A stretch of 64,000 nt of DNA, from the NCBI GenBank assembly GCA_011525745.1, contig WYBU01000069.1, positions 1 to 64,000 on the forward strand, written 5' to 3'. Origin of the DNA: Planctomycetaceae bacterium (GTDB lineage Bacteria > Planctomycetota > Phycisphaerae > UBA1845 > UTPLA1). Shown one piece after another: positions 1-7,611 of this stretch. The notes under the pieces were generated by a model, which had not been told where the DNA came from, ran no database searches, and worked only from the letters and a program-made list of their open reading frames with translations. Each line of letters starts with the position of its first letter. The first letter of the stretch is position 1. A program made the position numbers and the translations under genes.

Positions 1-857
1 GCCCGGAGAACGACTGCACGTATCAGTATCTCAACGACGCGACGGGCAACTGCGTGGGGGTGGTCTGCGCCGGGGGCGGGAGCGTGGGCGGGTCGTGCAG
101 TTCGGCGAACCTGTACGCGGTGCGGTTCACGCGGATGGACGCGTGGGGCAACCTCATTTCGCCGGTGTATCTGGACGGCCTGCCGCCGGCGCTGCCGGTG
201 GATGACATCGACTGCACGGCTTCGACGGCCGAGGGGTGCGAGCCGGCGGATGGGATGCCGCAGGAGGAAGTGCTGGCGGGGCCGTATCAGTATCACGGCG
301 GCGACCGGTACGAGACGGACCTGATCGACATGGACAAGTTGCTGCGTCCGGACGGGGGCCAGCCCGATCCGGGGGCGGGTCGGAGCACGGGTTTCGTGCA
401 CGTCGGCGTGCGCTACTACGAGCCGGCGACGGGTCGGTTTTTGCAGCACGATCCGATGTTCATCGACCCGACGCCGTTCGCCTGGGGCCAGCACAATCGG
501 TGGGTGTATTGCGCGAATGATCCGGTGAATGCGTTCGACGCTACGGGTAGGTGGATCACTCTTGTAGTTCGGCTCGTTGCGGTTCTATTGCTTGTGCTTG
601 GCGTTTACGAAGCTGGGGACTGGTATGCGACCGCTTCAAAGCATCCGCACCTACGGCAAACGCAAATTGATACCCTCGGACAGTATAATCCCTGCGATTC
701 GACCGGGGACCTTCGCACTTCTATCCAGAACATTGCGAAGAGTATGCCTGGAACGTCACTAACCGGTCCGCCGCCGAGCCCGTCTGCTGATGATGCGACG
801 ATCTGGGATCTCATCGGGACCGTAATAGACTTCCTCTTGGGATTACTTGCAGAGTAG
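1..857 (+). CDS. RHS-repeat polymorphic toxin, C-terminal part (5' truncated by window)
   Basis: The reading frame is open to the left edge, so this is only the 3' end of a larger gene. The RHS-associated core is clear: GVRYYEPATGRFLQHD, then NRWVYCANDPVNAFDATG, which closes the conserved shell. Known RHS proteins form a cage around a variable C-terminal toxin that starts just after this motif. Here the tip is about 100 residues, with one hydrophobic segment directly after DATG (WITLVVRLVAVLLLVLGVYE) and a second at the C terminus (IWDLIGTVIDFLLGLLAE). I see no nuclease or deaminase motif; a membrane-acting tip is an inference. From about position 560 the base composition drops visibly below the GC-rich core, the usual sign of an exchanged tip. 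The membrane protein just downstream is the natural immunity candidate. Confidence 0.8.
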   Translation, partial: PENDCTYQYLNDATGNCVGVVCAGGGSVGGSCSSANLYAVRFTRMDAWGNLISPVYLDGLPPALPVDDIDCTASTAEGCEPADGMPQEEVLAGPYQYHGGDRYETDLIDMDKLLRPDGGQPDPGAGRSTGFVHVGVRYYEPATGRFLQHDPMFIDPTPFAWGQHNRWVYCANDPVNAFDATGRWITLVVRLVAVLLLVLGVYEAGDWYATASKHPHLRQTQIDTLGQYNPCDSTGDLRTSIQNIAKSMPGTSLTGPPPSPSADDATIWDLIGTVIDFLLGLLAE

Positions 858-916
858 GGTGATTTCGTTCTGCATTCGGATCCGAATCGTTCGGAACTAT
901 AAATGGCGGTACCGTA

Positions 917-1273
917 ATGAACTCGCATGCGACACACGTGTTGACATCCTTGGGACTTCTAATCCTTGGTGCCGGCGTGATACTCGCAAGCGGCCTGATT
1001 GCTGACTCGTTAGGTGCAACCGACCTTGCCTTCGCGCACGAACAAATTGACCAGCTTTGGCACAAGTCATTGAGGTTGTTGTTTGTTGCGATTGGTGGAT
1101 TGTTAGCATCAACTGGTTGCTTCGTAATGATTAGAGCATTGCAGGGGACGTCGACTGCTACCCGTTGGTCCATCGGGCGGCGCGAGGCCAAGTTTTACGT
1201 TGCTGGTCTATTCGGTATATGGGTTCTTTGTTTGGCTTGCTCCGTGTGGGGGCTTCTAAGAGGTCGCCCTTGA
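917..1273 (+). CDS. Small integral membrane protein, candidate RHS-tip immunity protein
   Basis: 118 residues with about three hydrophobic segments: near 9-30 (LTSLGLLILGAGVILASGLI), 52-75 (SLRLLFVAIGGLLASTGCFV) and 92-114 (YVAGLFGIWVLCLACSVWGL). I recognise no family. It lies 60 bases after the RHS tip on the same strand and shares the tip's lower GC and AT-richer codon choice, unlike the rest of the window. In RHS loci the gene directly after the toxin tip normally encodes the cognate immunity protein. A membrane immunity protein would suit a tip that itself looks membrane-active. The immunity role is inferred from position only. Confidence 0.55.
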   Translation: MNSHATHVLTSLGLLILGAGVILASGLIADSLGATDLAFAHEQIDQLWHKSLRLLFVAIGGLLASTGCFVMIRALQGTSTATRWSIGRREAKFYVAGLFGIWVLCLACSVWGLLRGRP

Positions 1274-1548
1274 TGCGGTACCGTCGAGCTATCAATTCGA
1301 CCTGCAATCACAATTGCAGCCAGCGCATCACGGAGGTGCGCGAGTACCGCGGGGGGCAGCTCAAGGCGACGACGACCTACGCCTACGGCGACGGCAACCT
1401 CAGCAGCAACGACCTCGACGCCAGCACCAACGTCGATCCGACGAAGCTCTACTGGAACTGGCTCGGCAGCACGTTCACCGCGGCGAGGCAAGGGCTGGCA
1501 ACGCCGGGGCGCCCGATCCCGCTCGCTGACGCTTCGCGGCTCGGATGA
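1274..1548 (+). pseudogene. RHS-like remnant followed by repeats
   Basis: A GC-rich open stretch resumes after the low-GC module and reads SQRITEVREYRGGQLKATT, then TYAYGDGNLSSND, similar to the YD-repeat style of RHS proteins. It has no convincing own start and runs into tandem intergenic repeats at about 1516. It is best explained as a displaced piece of an older RHS gene left behind when the present tip and membrane gene arrived. RHS loci often carry such orphan ends. It could also be part of a short independent frame. Confidence 0.35.
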
Positions 1549-1634
1549 TGCGGGAGGGGAATCCGCTCGCTTACGCTTCGCGGCTCGGATGATGCGGGAG
1601 GGGAAACCGCTCGCTTACGCTTCGCGGCTCTGAG
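1516..1634. repeat. Tandem 44-45 bp repeat (family A)
   Basis: Two nearly identical units (1516-1560 and 1561-1604) and a partial third (1605-1634) carry the core CGCTCGCTTACGCTTCGCGG, then CTCGGATGATGCGGGAGGGG. The same core is dispersed elsewhere in the window: 33291-33322, 21359-21390 and, inverted, about 21216-21247 and 33150-33180. A short palindrome follows at about 1685-1701 (ACGGGCTGGAAGCCCGT), part of another dispersed family. Confidence 0.75.
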
Positions 1635-1771
1635 GCGCACAGCGGCTCGGAGGTTCACAGCCGGGGGCGGCTGTGCCACAGACACGGGCTGGAAGCCCGT
1701 ACCACCCGGTCGGGGCAGCGCTCGTCGGCGGGGGCGTTCATCAGCACTGTCGGCGACAGGCCGCGCTATTC

Positions 1772-2884
1772 CTACGGACCCACCAGCCCCAGCAGAAACG
1801 TCAGCAGCTTCCAGGCGTCCTGATCGCCGAAGGGAAACACGCTGATGTCCAGCGGCGCCTTCTTGAAGTCCTGATCGAGCAGCAGCGTGCTGGCCGTGCC
1901 GGTTGTGTCCATCAGCTCGGTCACGTCGGCCGTGTGTTCGAGGCCCAGCAGATGGCCGATTTCGTGCGCCGCGACGTTGCCGATGGCGATGCCGATGCCG
2001 TTGACGCTCGGCTGCGGAACGAAGGGATCGTCGAAGCGATCGGTAAACACGATCGACCGGTCGGACTTGTTCTTGTTCCAGTGGTCCACCGATTCGGATA
2101 TGCCAAACGCGCGGACGTTGAAGCCGCCGAAAAAGACCTCCGAGAATTCACCCGTTGGCCGGGCGTGATCGCGCGAGTTCAGAATCGTGATGTCCAGCCC
2201 CTGGAAGTTCTCCGCCACCGTGGCCAGGATCAGGTTGACGATCGTCTCGGTGTTGCCGTCATAAACCGAGTCGATGCGGGCCGCGTCGAACGGCGGCAGG
2301 TCGAAGCTGCCGATGTCCTTCAGCGTCGCCTGTCCGCCGGCGAAGTTGAGGAACACGACCTGACCCTCGACGCCGACCGGCGCGCCGCCGCGGAAGACGC
2401 GCACGCGCGCCTGATACTCACCCGGCGTCGGATCGAAAAACGACGGCGCAATGGCCAGGTAGTAGGGGTCCGATGCGTAGCGAATGACTTCGTCGATGAA
2501 CGAATCAAAGCGGCCGGCCGACAGGTTGACGTCGTCGTTCATCGTGAACAGCTCGCCGGCGGCGTCGAAGATGGCCGTGTTGGGGTCCAGTCGGCTGGTA
2601 CCGGCGGGAAACACCTCGATGACGATCCGATCGCCGGGCGAAAGCGGTCCGAGCGAAAAGACATGTACGTCGCTGCCGGACTCGACGCGATTGGAAAGCG
2701 TCAGGACTTCGCCGTCGCTGAGGATCAGGCGTCCGGCGTTGGCGAAGCTGTTTCCCGGACGCGGCGCGTCATCGCCGCCGTTTCCGTTGCCGTCGGGCGG
2801 TACGGGGCAGCCGGCCACGAGGGCGGTCAGAAATCCCAGAAACAGCGTAACGGCGACGGGTCGTTTCGATAGCGGCATCGACAT
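1772..2884 (-). CDS. Lipoprotein with metzincin-type zinc metalloprotease motif
   Basis: 370 residues if started at the ATG at 2884, which has ACGAGG five to six bases upstream and gives a clean lipoprotein signal ending in LTALVAGC. The middle resembles a pre-peptidase beta domain (SGSDVHVFSLGPLSPGDRI). Near the C terminus is HEIGHLLGLEH, the HExxHxxGxxH zinc site of metzincins, followed by ELMDT, which fits the Met-turn. The enzyme is predicted to be anchored at the cell surface or in the periplasm and to cleave proteins; the substrate is unknown. It stands alone between repeats and an unrelated lipoprotein on the other strand. Confidence 0.75.
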   Translation of the reverse strand: MSMPLSKRPVAVTLFLGFLTALVAGCPVPPDGNGNGGDDAPRPGNSFANAGRLILSDGEVLTLSNRVESGSDVHVFSLGPLSPGDRIVIEVFPAGTSRLDPNTAIFDAAGELFTMNDDVNLSAGRFDSFIDEVIRYASDPYYLAIAPSFFDPTPGEYQARVRVFRGGAPVGVEGQVVFLNFAGGQATLKDIGSFDLPPFDAARIDSVYDGNTETIVNLILATVAENFQGLDITILNSRDHARPTGEFSEVFFGGFNVRAFGISESVDHWNKNKSDRSIVFTDRFDDPFVPQPSVNGIGIAIGNVAAHEIGHLLGLEHTADVTELMDTTGTASTLLLDQDFKKAPLDISVFPFGDQDAWKLLTFLLGLVGP

Positions 2885-3387
2885 GAGAACCTCGTAGGAA
2901 GTCCGCCGGCTCGACACTTGGCGTCAGGCGATCGTTCCGGCGAATCCGCCGGCGGTGCAGGCTCAATTGTTGCGAGGGAGGACCTTTGCGGTGTTTCGGG
3001 GCCATCGTTGCCAGGCCCGCGGCTCGTGCCGGATTCAGTCGTTCCCCTCCGCGGGGGGACCGTCGCCCATGGCGGGGGTCCGGCGTGCCCACCGCTCCCA
3101 CAGAGTATTGAGGGCCTGACCGGCCAGGTCAAGGAACCGCCGGTGTTCGCTTTTTCCGCCGTTACGGGATAGAATGAAGCGTCATACCCAGCCGTTGCGC
3201 CCGCCTCGACGCTTCCCGACGGAATCAGGCAAACGCGAAGACGGCCGCCCGCGACCACAGGGTCCATGGTCCCTTTGACGACCGCGCCGGGTGTGGTTAA
3301 ATACCCCGCTGCTTCGACGTTGCCGGGACCGGGCGGCGCGTCGCGACGCCGCTATCGGGTGCGGTGACAACACAGGAGTTGGAGCTT
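2885..3387. other. Intergenic region between divergent lipoprotein genes
   Basis: About 500 bases between the divergent metalloprotease and lipoprotein genes. Short open frames exist on both strands but show no start signal, domain or composition that argues for coding. Both flanking promoters must lie here, but I see no convincing -35/-10 pair. Confidence 0.4.
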
Positions 3388-3999
3388 ATGCAACAGACGG
3401 TCTCGTTCCGCCTCGGCCGCGGCGTCCTTGCCGGCATGGCGTGCCTTCTTTTCAGCGGCTCATGCGTTTTTGACCTCGGCTCGTTGTTTCTGCCGCCGGG
3501 CGACAATTCGGCCGCCTGTCGTACGGTCTCGCCGGGAAACGAGATTTCGGCGCGAATTGCTTATCGCGGCAAAGCGACGAAGCTGAACTGGATCGAAAGC
3601 GAGTGCATTCTCGACCGCACGTCGAACGGCATCGAGAAGCTGACGCTCGTGGGCACGAACCCCGACGACGGCTACGTGCTGGGCGACAAGAATGCGCAGT
3701 TCGAGATCATGCTGACCGCCAACGACAAGATCGGCACCGGTCCGTTCATCGACAAGCAGTTCATTCTGGGGCAGGACATCGACACGTTCGAGGTCCGCAT
3801 TTCGTCGACGCCCAGCGTCACCGGCCTGCCGCTGCGCGAGGGCACCGGCCTGGCGACGATCACCGAGTACAGCATCACGGGCAATCGCGTGCGGATGCGG
3901 GTGAATTTCAAAGTCCGCCTGCTGGAGGTCGTCAGCGCCCGCATCGAGGAGATTTGCGGCGAAGGGTTCTACGACTCGAACGTGGTCATACAGGAGTAG
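3388..3999 (+). CDS. Hypothetical lipoprotein
   Basis: 203 residues from the ATG at 3388, preceded by an AGGAG and a GGAG. The N terminus is a lipoprotein signal with the box FSGSC, then a linker and a beta-rich region (IEKLTLVGTNPDDGY, FEVRISSTPSV, VRMRVNFKVRLLEV). I recognise no family. The mature part has a single further short Cys-containing stretch near the end (EEICGEGF). Probably an anchored envelope protein of unknown function. Confidence 0.65.
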   Translation: MQQTVSFRLGRGVLAGMACLLFSGSCVFDLGSLFLPPGDNSAACRTVSPGNEISARIAYRGKATKLNWIESECILDRTSNGIEKLTLVGTNPDDGYVLGDKNAQFEIMLTANDKIGTGPFIDKQFILGQDIDTFEVRISSTPSVTGLPLREGTGLATITEYSITGNRVRMRVNFKVRLLEVVSARIEEICGEGFYDSNVVIQE

Positions 4000-4078
4000 G
4001 CGAATCGGCGTAATGACTTGATCCGCGCCGCGTGGTATCTTGTCTACGGGAATAGCTGTTCTGTTGCGGGCACGGACC

Positions 4079-4546
4079 ATGCCGATTCGAATCACCGACT
4101 ATCTGCCGCGCGAATTCGTGCGGGTGCCGATGGCCGCCCGCGACAAGCACGACGCCATCGTCGAACTGGTCGACCTGCTGGCGCGCGGCGCACGCACCCG
4201 CGACCGGGACAAGCTGCTCGCCGCCGTGCTCGAACGCGAGGCGCAGCGCACCACCGGCGTCGGTCGGGGCCTGGCCATCCCGCACGCCAAGTCCGACGTG
4301 TGTCCCAAGCTTGTAGTCGCGTTCGGCCGCACCGAAGAGCCGATCGACTTTCAGGCCATCGACGGCCAGCCCGTGCGACTGGTCGTGCTGATGGCCGGCC
4401 CGCCCGATCAGACCAGCCCGCACATTCAGATTCTCGCCCGTCTCAGCCGCATGGTCACCAACGCCGCCGTCCTCGACGATCTTCTGCTGGCGCCGACGCC
4501 CGATGCGGTGTACGAAGTGATCCGCCGTCACGACGACGCGACGTAG
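4079..4546 (+). CDS. PTS EIIA (fructose/nitrogen type) domain protein, PtsN-like
   Basis: 155 residues from the ATG at 4079, the full size of a single EIIA domain of the fructose-mannitol/PtsN family. The phosphorylatable histidine lies in the typical context VGRGLAIPHAKSD. In PtsN-type proteins this histidine takes phosphate from the NPr/HPr branch and the protein acts as a regulator rather than in sugar uptake. No EIIB, EIIC, HPr or RpoN gene is nearby, which favours a regulatory stand-alone role. The extra upstream residues possible in the same frame do not belong to the domain. Confidence 0.8.
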   Translation: MPIRITDYLPREFVRVPMAARDKHDAIVELVDLLARGARTRDRDKLLAAVLEREAQRTTGVGRGLAIPHAKSDVCPKLVVAFGRTEEPIDFQAIDGQPVRLVVLMAGPPDQTSPHIQILARLSRMVTNAAVLDDLLLAPTPDAVYEVIRRHDDAT

Positions 4547-4763
4547 GGTGGTCCGCCGCGTAGCAGTGGGTCACGCTCGTTATTCCCGCGGAGTCGGGAA
4601 TCCAGGTGCGCGCGAATAATCATTAGGCCCCCGCTTGCGCGGCCGGAATGTTCGATAGGGCGGGCGCGACGCCCTTGCCACCCGGGCCATGCAAGGCAGG
4701 CAAGCGCGAGGGCTTGACCGTGCAACCCCAGCGAAAGCGTGCGACGTCGTTCCGCGGGATTCC
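4547..4763. repeat. Intergenic repeats, half copy of palindromic family B
   Basis: Between convergent genes. 4704-4725 reads GCGCGAGGGCTTGACCGTGC, one arm of the family B palindrome, without a clear partner arm. A second short repeat, TTATTCCCGCGGAGTCGGGAAT (about 4580-4602), resembles sequences near 57450 and 59390. Confidence 0.55.
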
Positions 4764-7298
4764 TCACGGCGCGCTCAGCAGCAACGCCGTAAACGGCGCT
4801 GCGTCCTGTACGGTCACCTGCTGATCGCCGTTCAGATCGCCGTTGAGCACGTTGCATGCCGGGAACGCGATTGCGTACGCCGCCGGGTTCACCAGCGCGA
4901 GCACAAAAGGATGAATATCGTCGCCATCTATCAGGCCGTCGCAGTTCAGATCACCCGGAACGATCGGCGCGGCGGTCGATCGCCACATGAGCGCCTCCTG
5001 TCGTGCGGTCGTCGAGTTGTAGCCGTAACCGACGATCGTGATCGTGCCATCCGTCGCCACTTCGATTCCCAGGGCGCTGCTGCCGCCGAAGTTGGCCGGC
5101 ACGAATACACCGAGGTCGACGAATGAAGCGGCCGTTCCAGTCCACAGTGCGGCGCTGCCGTTGGACGCGCCGACCTGGATCCCGCCTTCGGCGTCGTGGG
5201 CGCTGCTGCCGTTGCTTCCCGACGGATGTAGATCAATCACCGCCCCCGGCGCACCCGCCCACAGAACCGCATGGCCGACGTCGGTGCCCAGCACGGCCGA
5301 GCCGACGGCCTGTCCGTCACCGGCGCCGCTGACCCACGAGCGGGCAAAGCCGCTGGGATGCAGGTCGACGAAACTCGCGGCCGATCCGGACCACATGGCG
5401 GCGCGAACGGTTGGGCCCGGATAGGGCGTCGTAACCGAGCCGTATTGGTTATCGCCCTCCACCGCCGCTGCTGAGCTGCCCGAGTTGGGCGCCGGGTGCA
5501 GCGATAAGCCGAAGTAGTTCGGCGGCGACCAGAGATAGGCGTTGCTGAAGTAGTTGCCCTCGGTGTACTCGAATGTCACGGTCCCCACCATGCGCACGCC
5601 GTCCGTTCCGTTGACGGAGTCGTACTCGGCGCCCGAGACGTGCACTTCGTCGAACACGGGCGGATCGCCCGACCAATAGCCCGCCGACCGCCAGGCACAC
5701 GTCCACCACTGTCCGCCGGCCCAGCACTGATAGGTATGCCAGAACCAGCCGGCCATGATGTCGCCCTTCATATCGAGAATTCCGCCGCCGACCGAACCGC
5801 CGGGCGTCAGATCAACCGGTGACCACGACGGTTCCGACCACAACACCGGGTGCGCCAGTACGAACGTCCGACCATCGGGCAACAACGTGGGTGTCGCGGC
5901 CTCGCCGCCGATGCGGCCGTTGCAGACGGCATGGGCGACCGACGACGTCTGCGCCCAGGCCGGGTGCAGCGGCGTAACGGTCCACGTGGTCGGCAGCGCG
6001 GGCGGCATTCGGATTGTCAGCGTGGCCGGGTCGCTTGTGGTCGATCCGCAGGCGTTGGTGGCGACACAGTCATACGTGCCCTCGTCGGTGACGCCGGGAC
6101 TATTGATCGTGAGAACGGTCGTGGTCGCACCGGTGATCGTGCTTCCCGTGCCGGTCGGGCCGTCGCTCAGGTTGTTGCCGTTACGCCGCCATTGACAGGT
6201 GATGGGCGCTCCGCCGGCGACCGTCACGGAAAAGCCCGCGACGGTGCCGTTCCAAGCGTCGATACTGTTCGGCTGCGCGGCGAAGCTCGGGCAGGTCGGC
6301 GTGAACAGCTTTTCCACCAGCCATGTTCCGCCCAAGGCGGTTTCGCCGCCCATGGCGTAGATGTGGTCGTCGGCCGCCAGCGCCGCGGCGAAGCTGTGTC
6401 GCGCGGTGATCATGCTCGGTCCGGCGGACCAGGTGTTGGAGGGCAAGTCGAGAACATAAACGGTGTTGACGATGGTCGGCGAGGCGATCGGACCCGTTCG
6501 GCCGCCCATGGCGTAAACGCGTCCGTCCGCACCGAGCACGGCGCACAGCTCGGACAGCGCGACGGGCATGTCGGGAATCGCCGTATCGGACCACGTGCCC
6601 AACGCGATGTCGAATTGTGCGACGTTGGCCGTGCGCGCCAATGCCGTCTGGTCATATCCGCCGAGCACGAGAACGTGGCCCTGTCCGTCGTAGACGGCCG
6701 CGGCGCAAGCCACGGCGTTGGGCATGGCGGCGATGGCTTGCCAGGTATTGTTGGTTGCGTTGTAGCGCGCGCAGTAGGCGCTGTTGGGATTCGAGGCGTT
6801 GGCGGATGCGCCGGGACCGCCGCCGAGTGAATAGACGCGATGCTGATCGTCGGTGCAGAACGCGAAGTGCTCGTCCGGCGCAGCGCCGGCGCGCGAAGCG
6901 ATTCCGGCGGTCGGACCCTCCGTAGGATCGTAGACCTTGTTCTCACCCGGATCGCCGTTGTCGAGATTAATGCCGCCGAAAATGATGATGCGATTCAGCG
7001 TATCGACGCCTGTGCCTTGGTGGATGATCGGTCCCATCCCACCGAGCGGCGGCCCGGCGACCCAGGCGGTTGCGCCGTTGGGCAGGTAATGAACGGCGCC
7101 ATCCATGTCGGTGCCATTGTCCCACGGCGTGCCGCCCAACGCGTAGAGCGTGCCGCTGTGAACGACGGCGGCGGCGTAAAGGCGCGGATCAGGCTGCGTT
7201 GGGAAGGCGGGCGCGGCGGCCCATTGAGCGGAGGCGGATTGCGTGGAAGCTACGAATGACAAGAGCAGGAAAGCAGCCATCCCAAGACGTCGAATCAT
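4764..7298 (-). CDS. Secreted Kelch / Ig-like / HAF-repeat protein with dockerin-like tail
   Basis: 844 residues. A signal peptide (MAAFLLLSFVASTQSASA) is followed by Kelch-type repeats to about residue 330 (ALGGTPWDNGTD, IFGGINLDNGD, VLGGYDQTALART, AMGGRTGPIAS, AMGGETALGGT), predicted to form a beta-propeller. An Ig-like domain follows (about 335-430; CQWRRNGNNLSDG, DEGTYDCVATNACG). Residues 430-760 hold HAF-like repeats with recurring HPSG and AALW motifs. The last 60 residues carry two calcium-loop motifs, GDLNCDGLIDGDD and GDLNGDQQVTVQD, as in type I dockerins. Such modular extracellular proteins are common in planctomycetes; the dockerin-like end may serve folding or cell-surface attachment. 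AGGAAG stands ten bases before the start. Confidence 0.8.
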   Translation of the reverse strand: MIRRLGMAAFLLLSFVASTQSASAQWAAAPAFPTQPDPRLYAAAVVHSGTLYALGGTPWDNGTDMDGAVHYLPNGATAWVAGPPLGGMGPIIHQGTGVDTLNRIIIFGGINLDNGDPGENKVYDPTEGPTAGIASRAGAAPDEHFAFCTDDQHRVYSLGGGPGASANASNPNSAYCARYNATNNTWQAIAAMPNAVACAAAVYDGQGHVLVLGGYDQTALARTANVAQFDIALGTWSDTAIPDMPVALSELCAVLGADGRVYAMGGRTGPIASPTIVNTVYVLDLPSNTWSAGPSMITARHSFAAALAADDHIYAMGGETALGGTWLVEKLFTPTCPSFAAQPNSIDAWNGTVAGFSVTVAGGAPITCQWRRNGNNLSDGPTGTGSTITGATTTVLTINSPGVTDEGTYDCVATNACGSTTSDPATLTIRMPPALPTTWTVTPLHPAWAQTSSVAHAVCNGRIGGEAATPTLLPDGRTFVLAHPVLWSEPSWSPVDLTPGGSVGGGILDMKGDIMAGWFWHTYQCWAGGQWWTCAWRSAGYWSGDPPVFDEVHVSGAEYDSVNGTDGVRMVGTVTFEYTEGNYFSNAYLWSPPNYFGLSLHPAPNSGSSAAAVEGDNQYGSVTTPYPGPTVRAAMWSGSAASFVDLHPSGFARSWVSGAGDGQAVGSAVLGTDVGHAVLWAGAPGAVIDLHPSGSNGSSAHDAEGGIQVGASNGSAALWTGTAASFVDLGVFVPANFGGSSALGIEVATDGTITIVGYGYNSTTARQEALMWRSTAAPIVPGDLNCDGLIDGDDIHPFVLALVNPAAYAIAFPACNVLNGDLNGDQQVTVQDAAPFTALLLSAP

Positions 7299-7611
7299 CG
7301 GCGGGTTTCTTCCTGACAGATAGTGAAGTTACGGAAACGAGACGAAGCGAGCTTGTAACCCTGACGATTCTAGCTAACAGAGTCTATTCATCCGAAGATT
7401 GCGCATTTTGCAACGATCGCATCCGGCGCATTCGCTCCATTCAACCCAGTCTCTCCACTTTTACATGACCATGTTGATCCGGCGCACAGCGGAGCTGCCA
7501 CCCTTCTCCGCGGCCCGCGCCCAGCTTCCCGTTTGACGGCCGATGGACGGCTTTTATAATCGCCGCCGGTCTTGGTTTGGCGCGGCCCCCTTGTGATGAA
7601 AGCGCTCCCGC
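7299..7611. other. Intergenic region between divergent genes
   Basis: About 310 bases between the Kelch protein and the LptD-like gene, somewhat richer in A/T around 7330-7420. It must hold both promoters, but I cannot define them. No repeat or RNA gene seen. Confidence 0.4.

Noticed and set aside
1516-1634. CRISPR-like array
   Set aside because: Units abut directly with no unique spacers, and the same core is dispersed elsewhere.
1673-2872. 399-codon plus-strand frame opposite the metzincin lipoprotein
   Set aside because: Shadow; the minus strand has lipobox, HExxH motif and ribosome-binding site.
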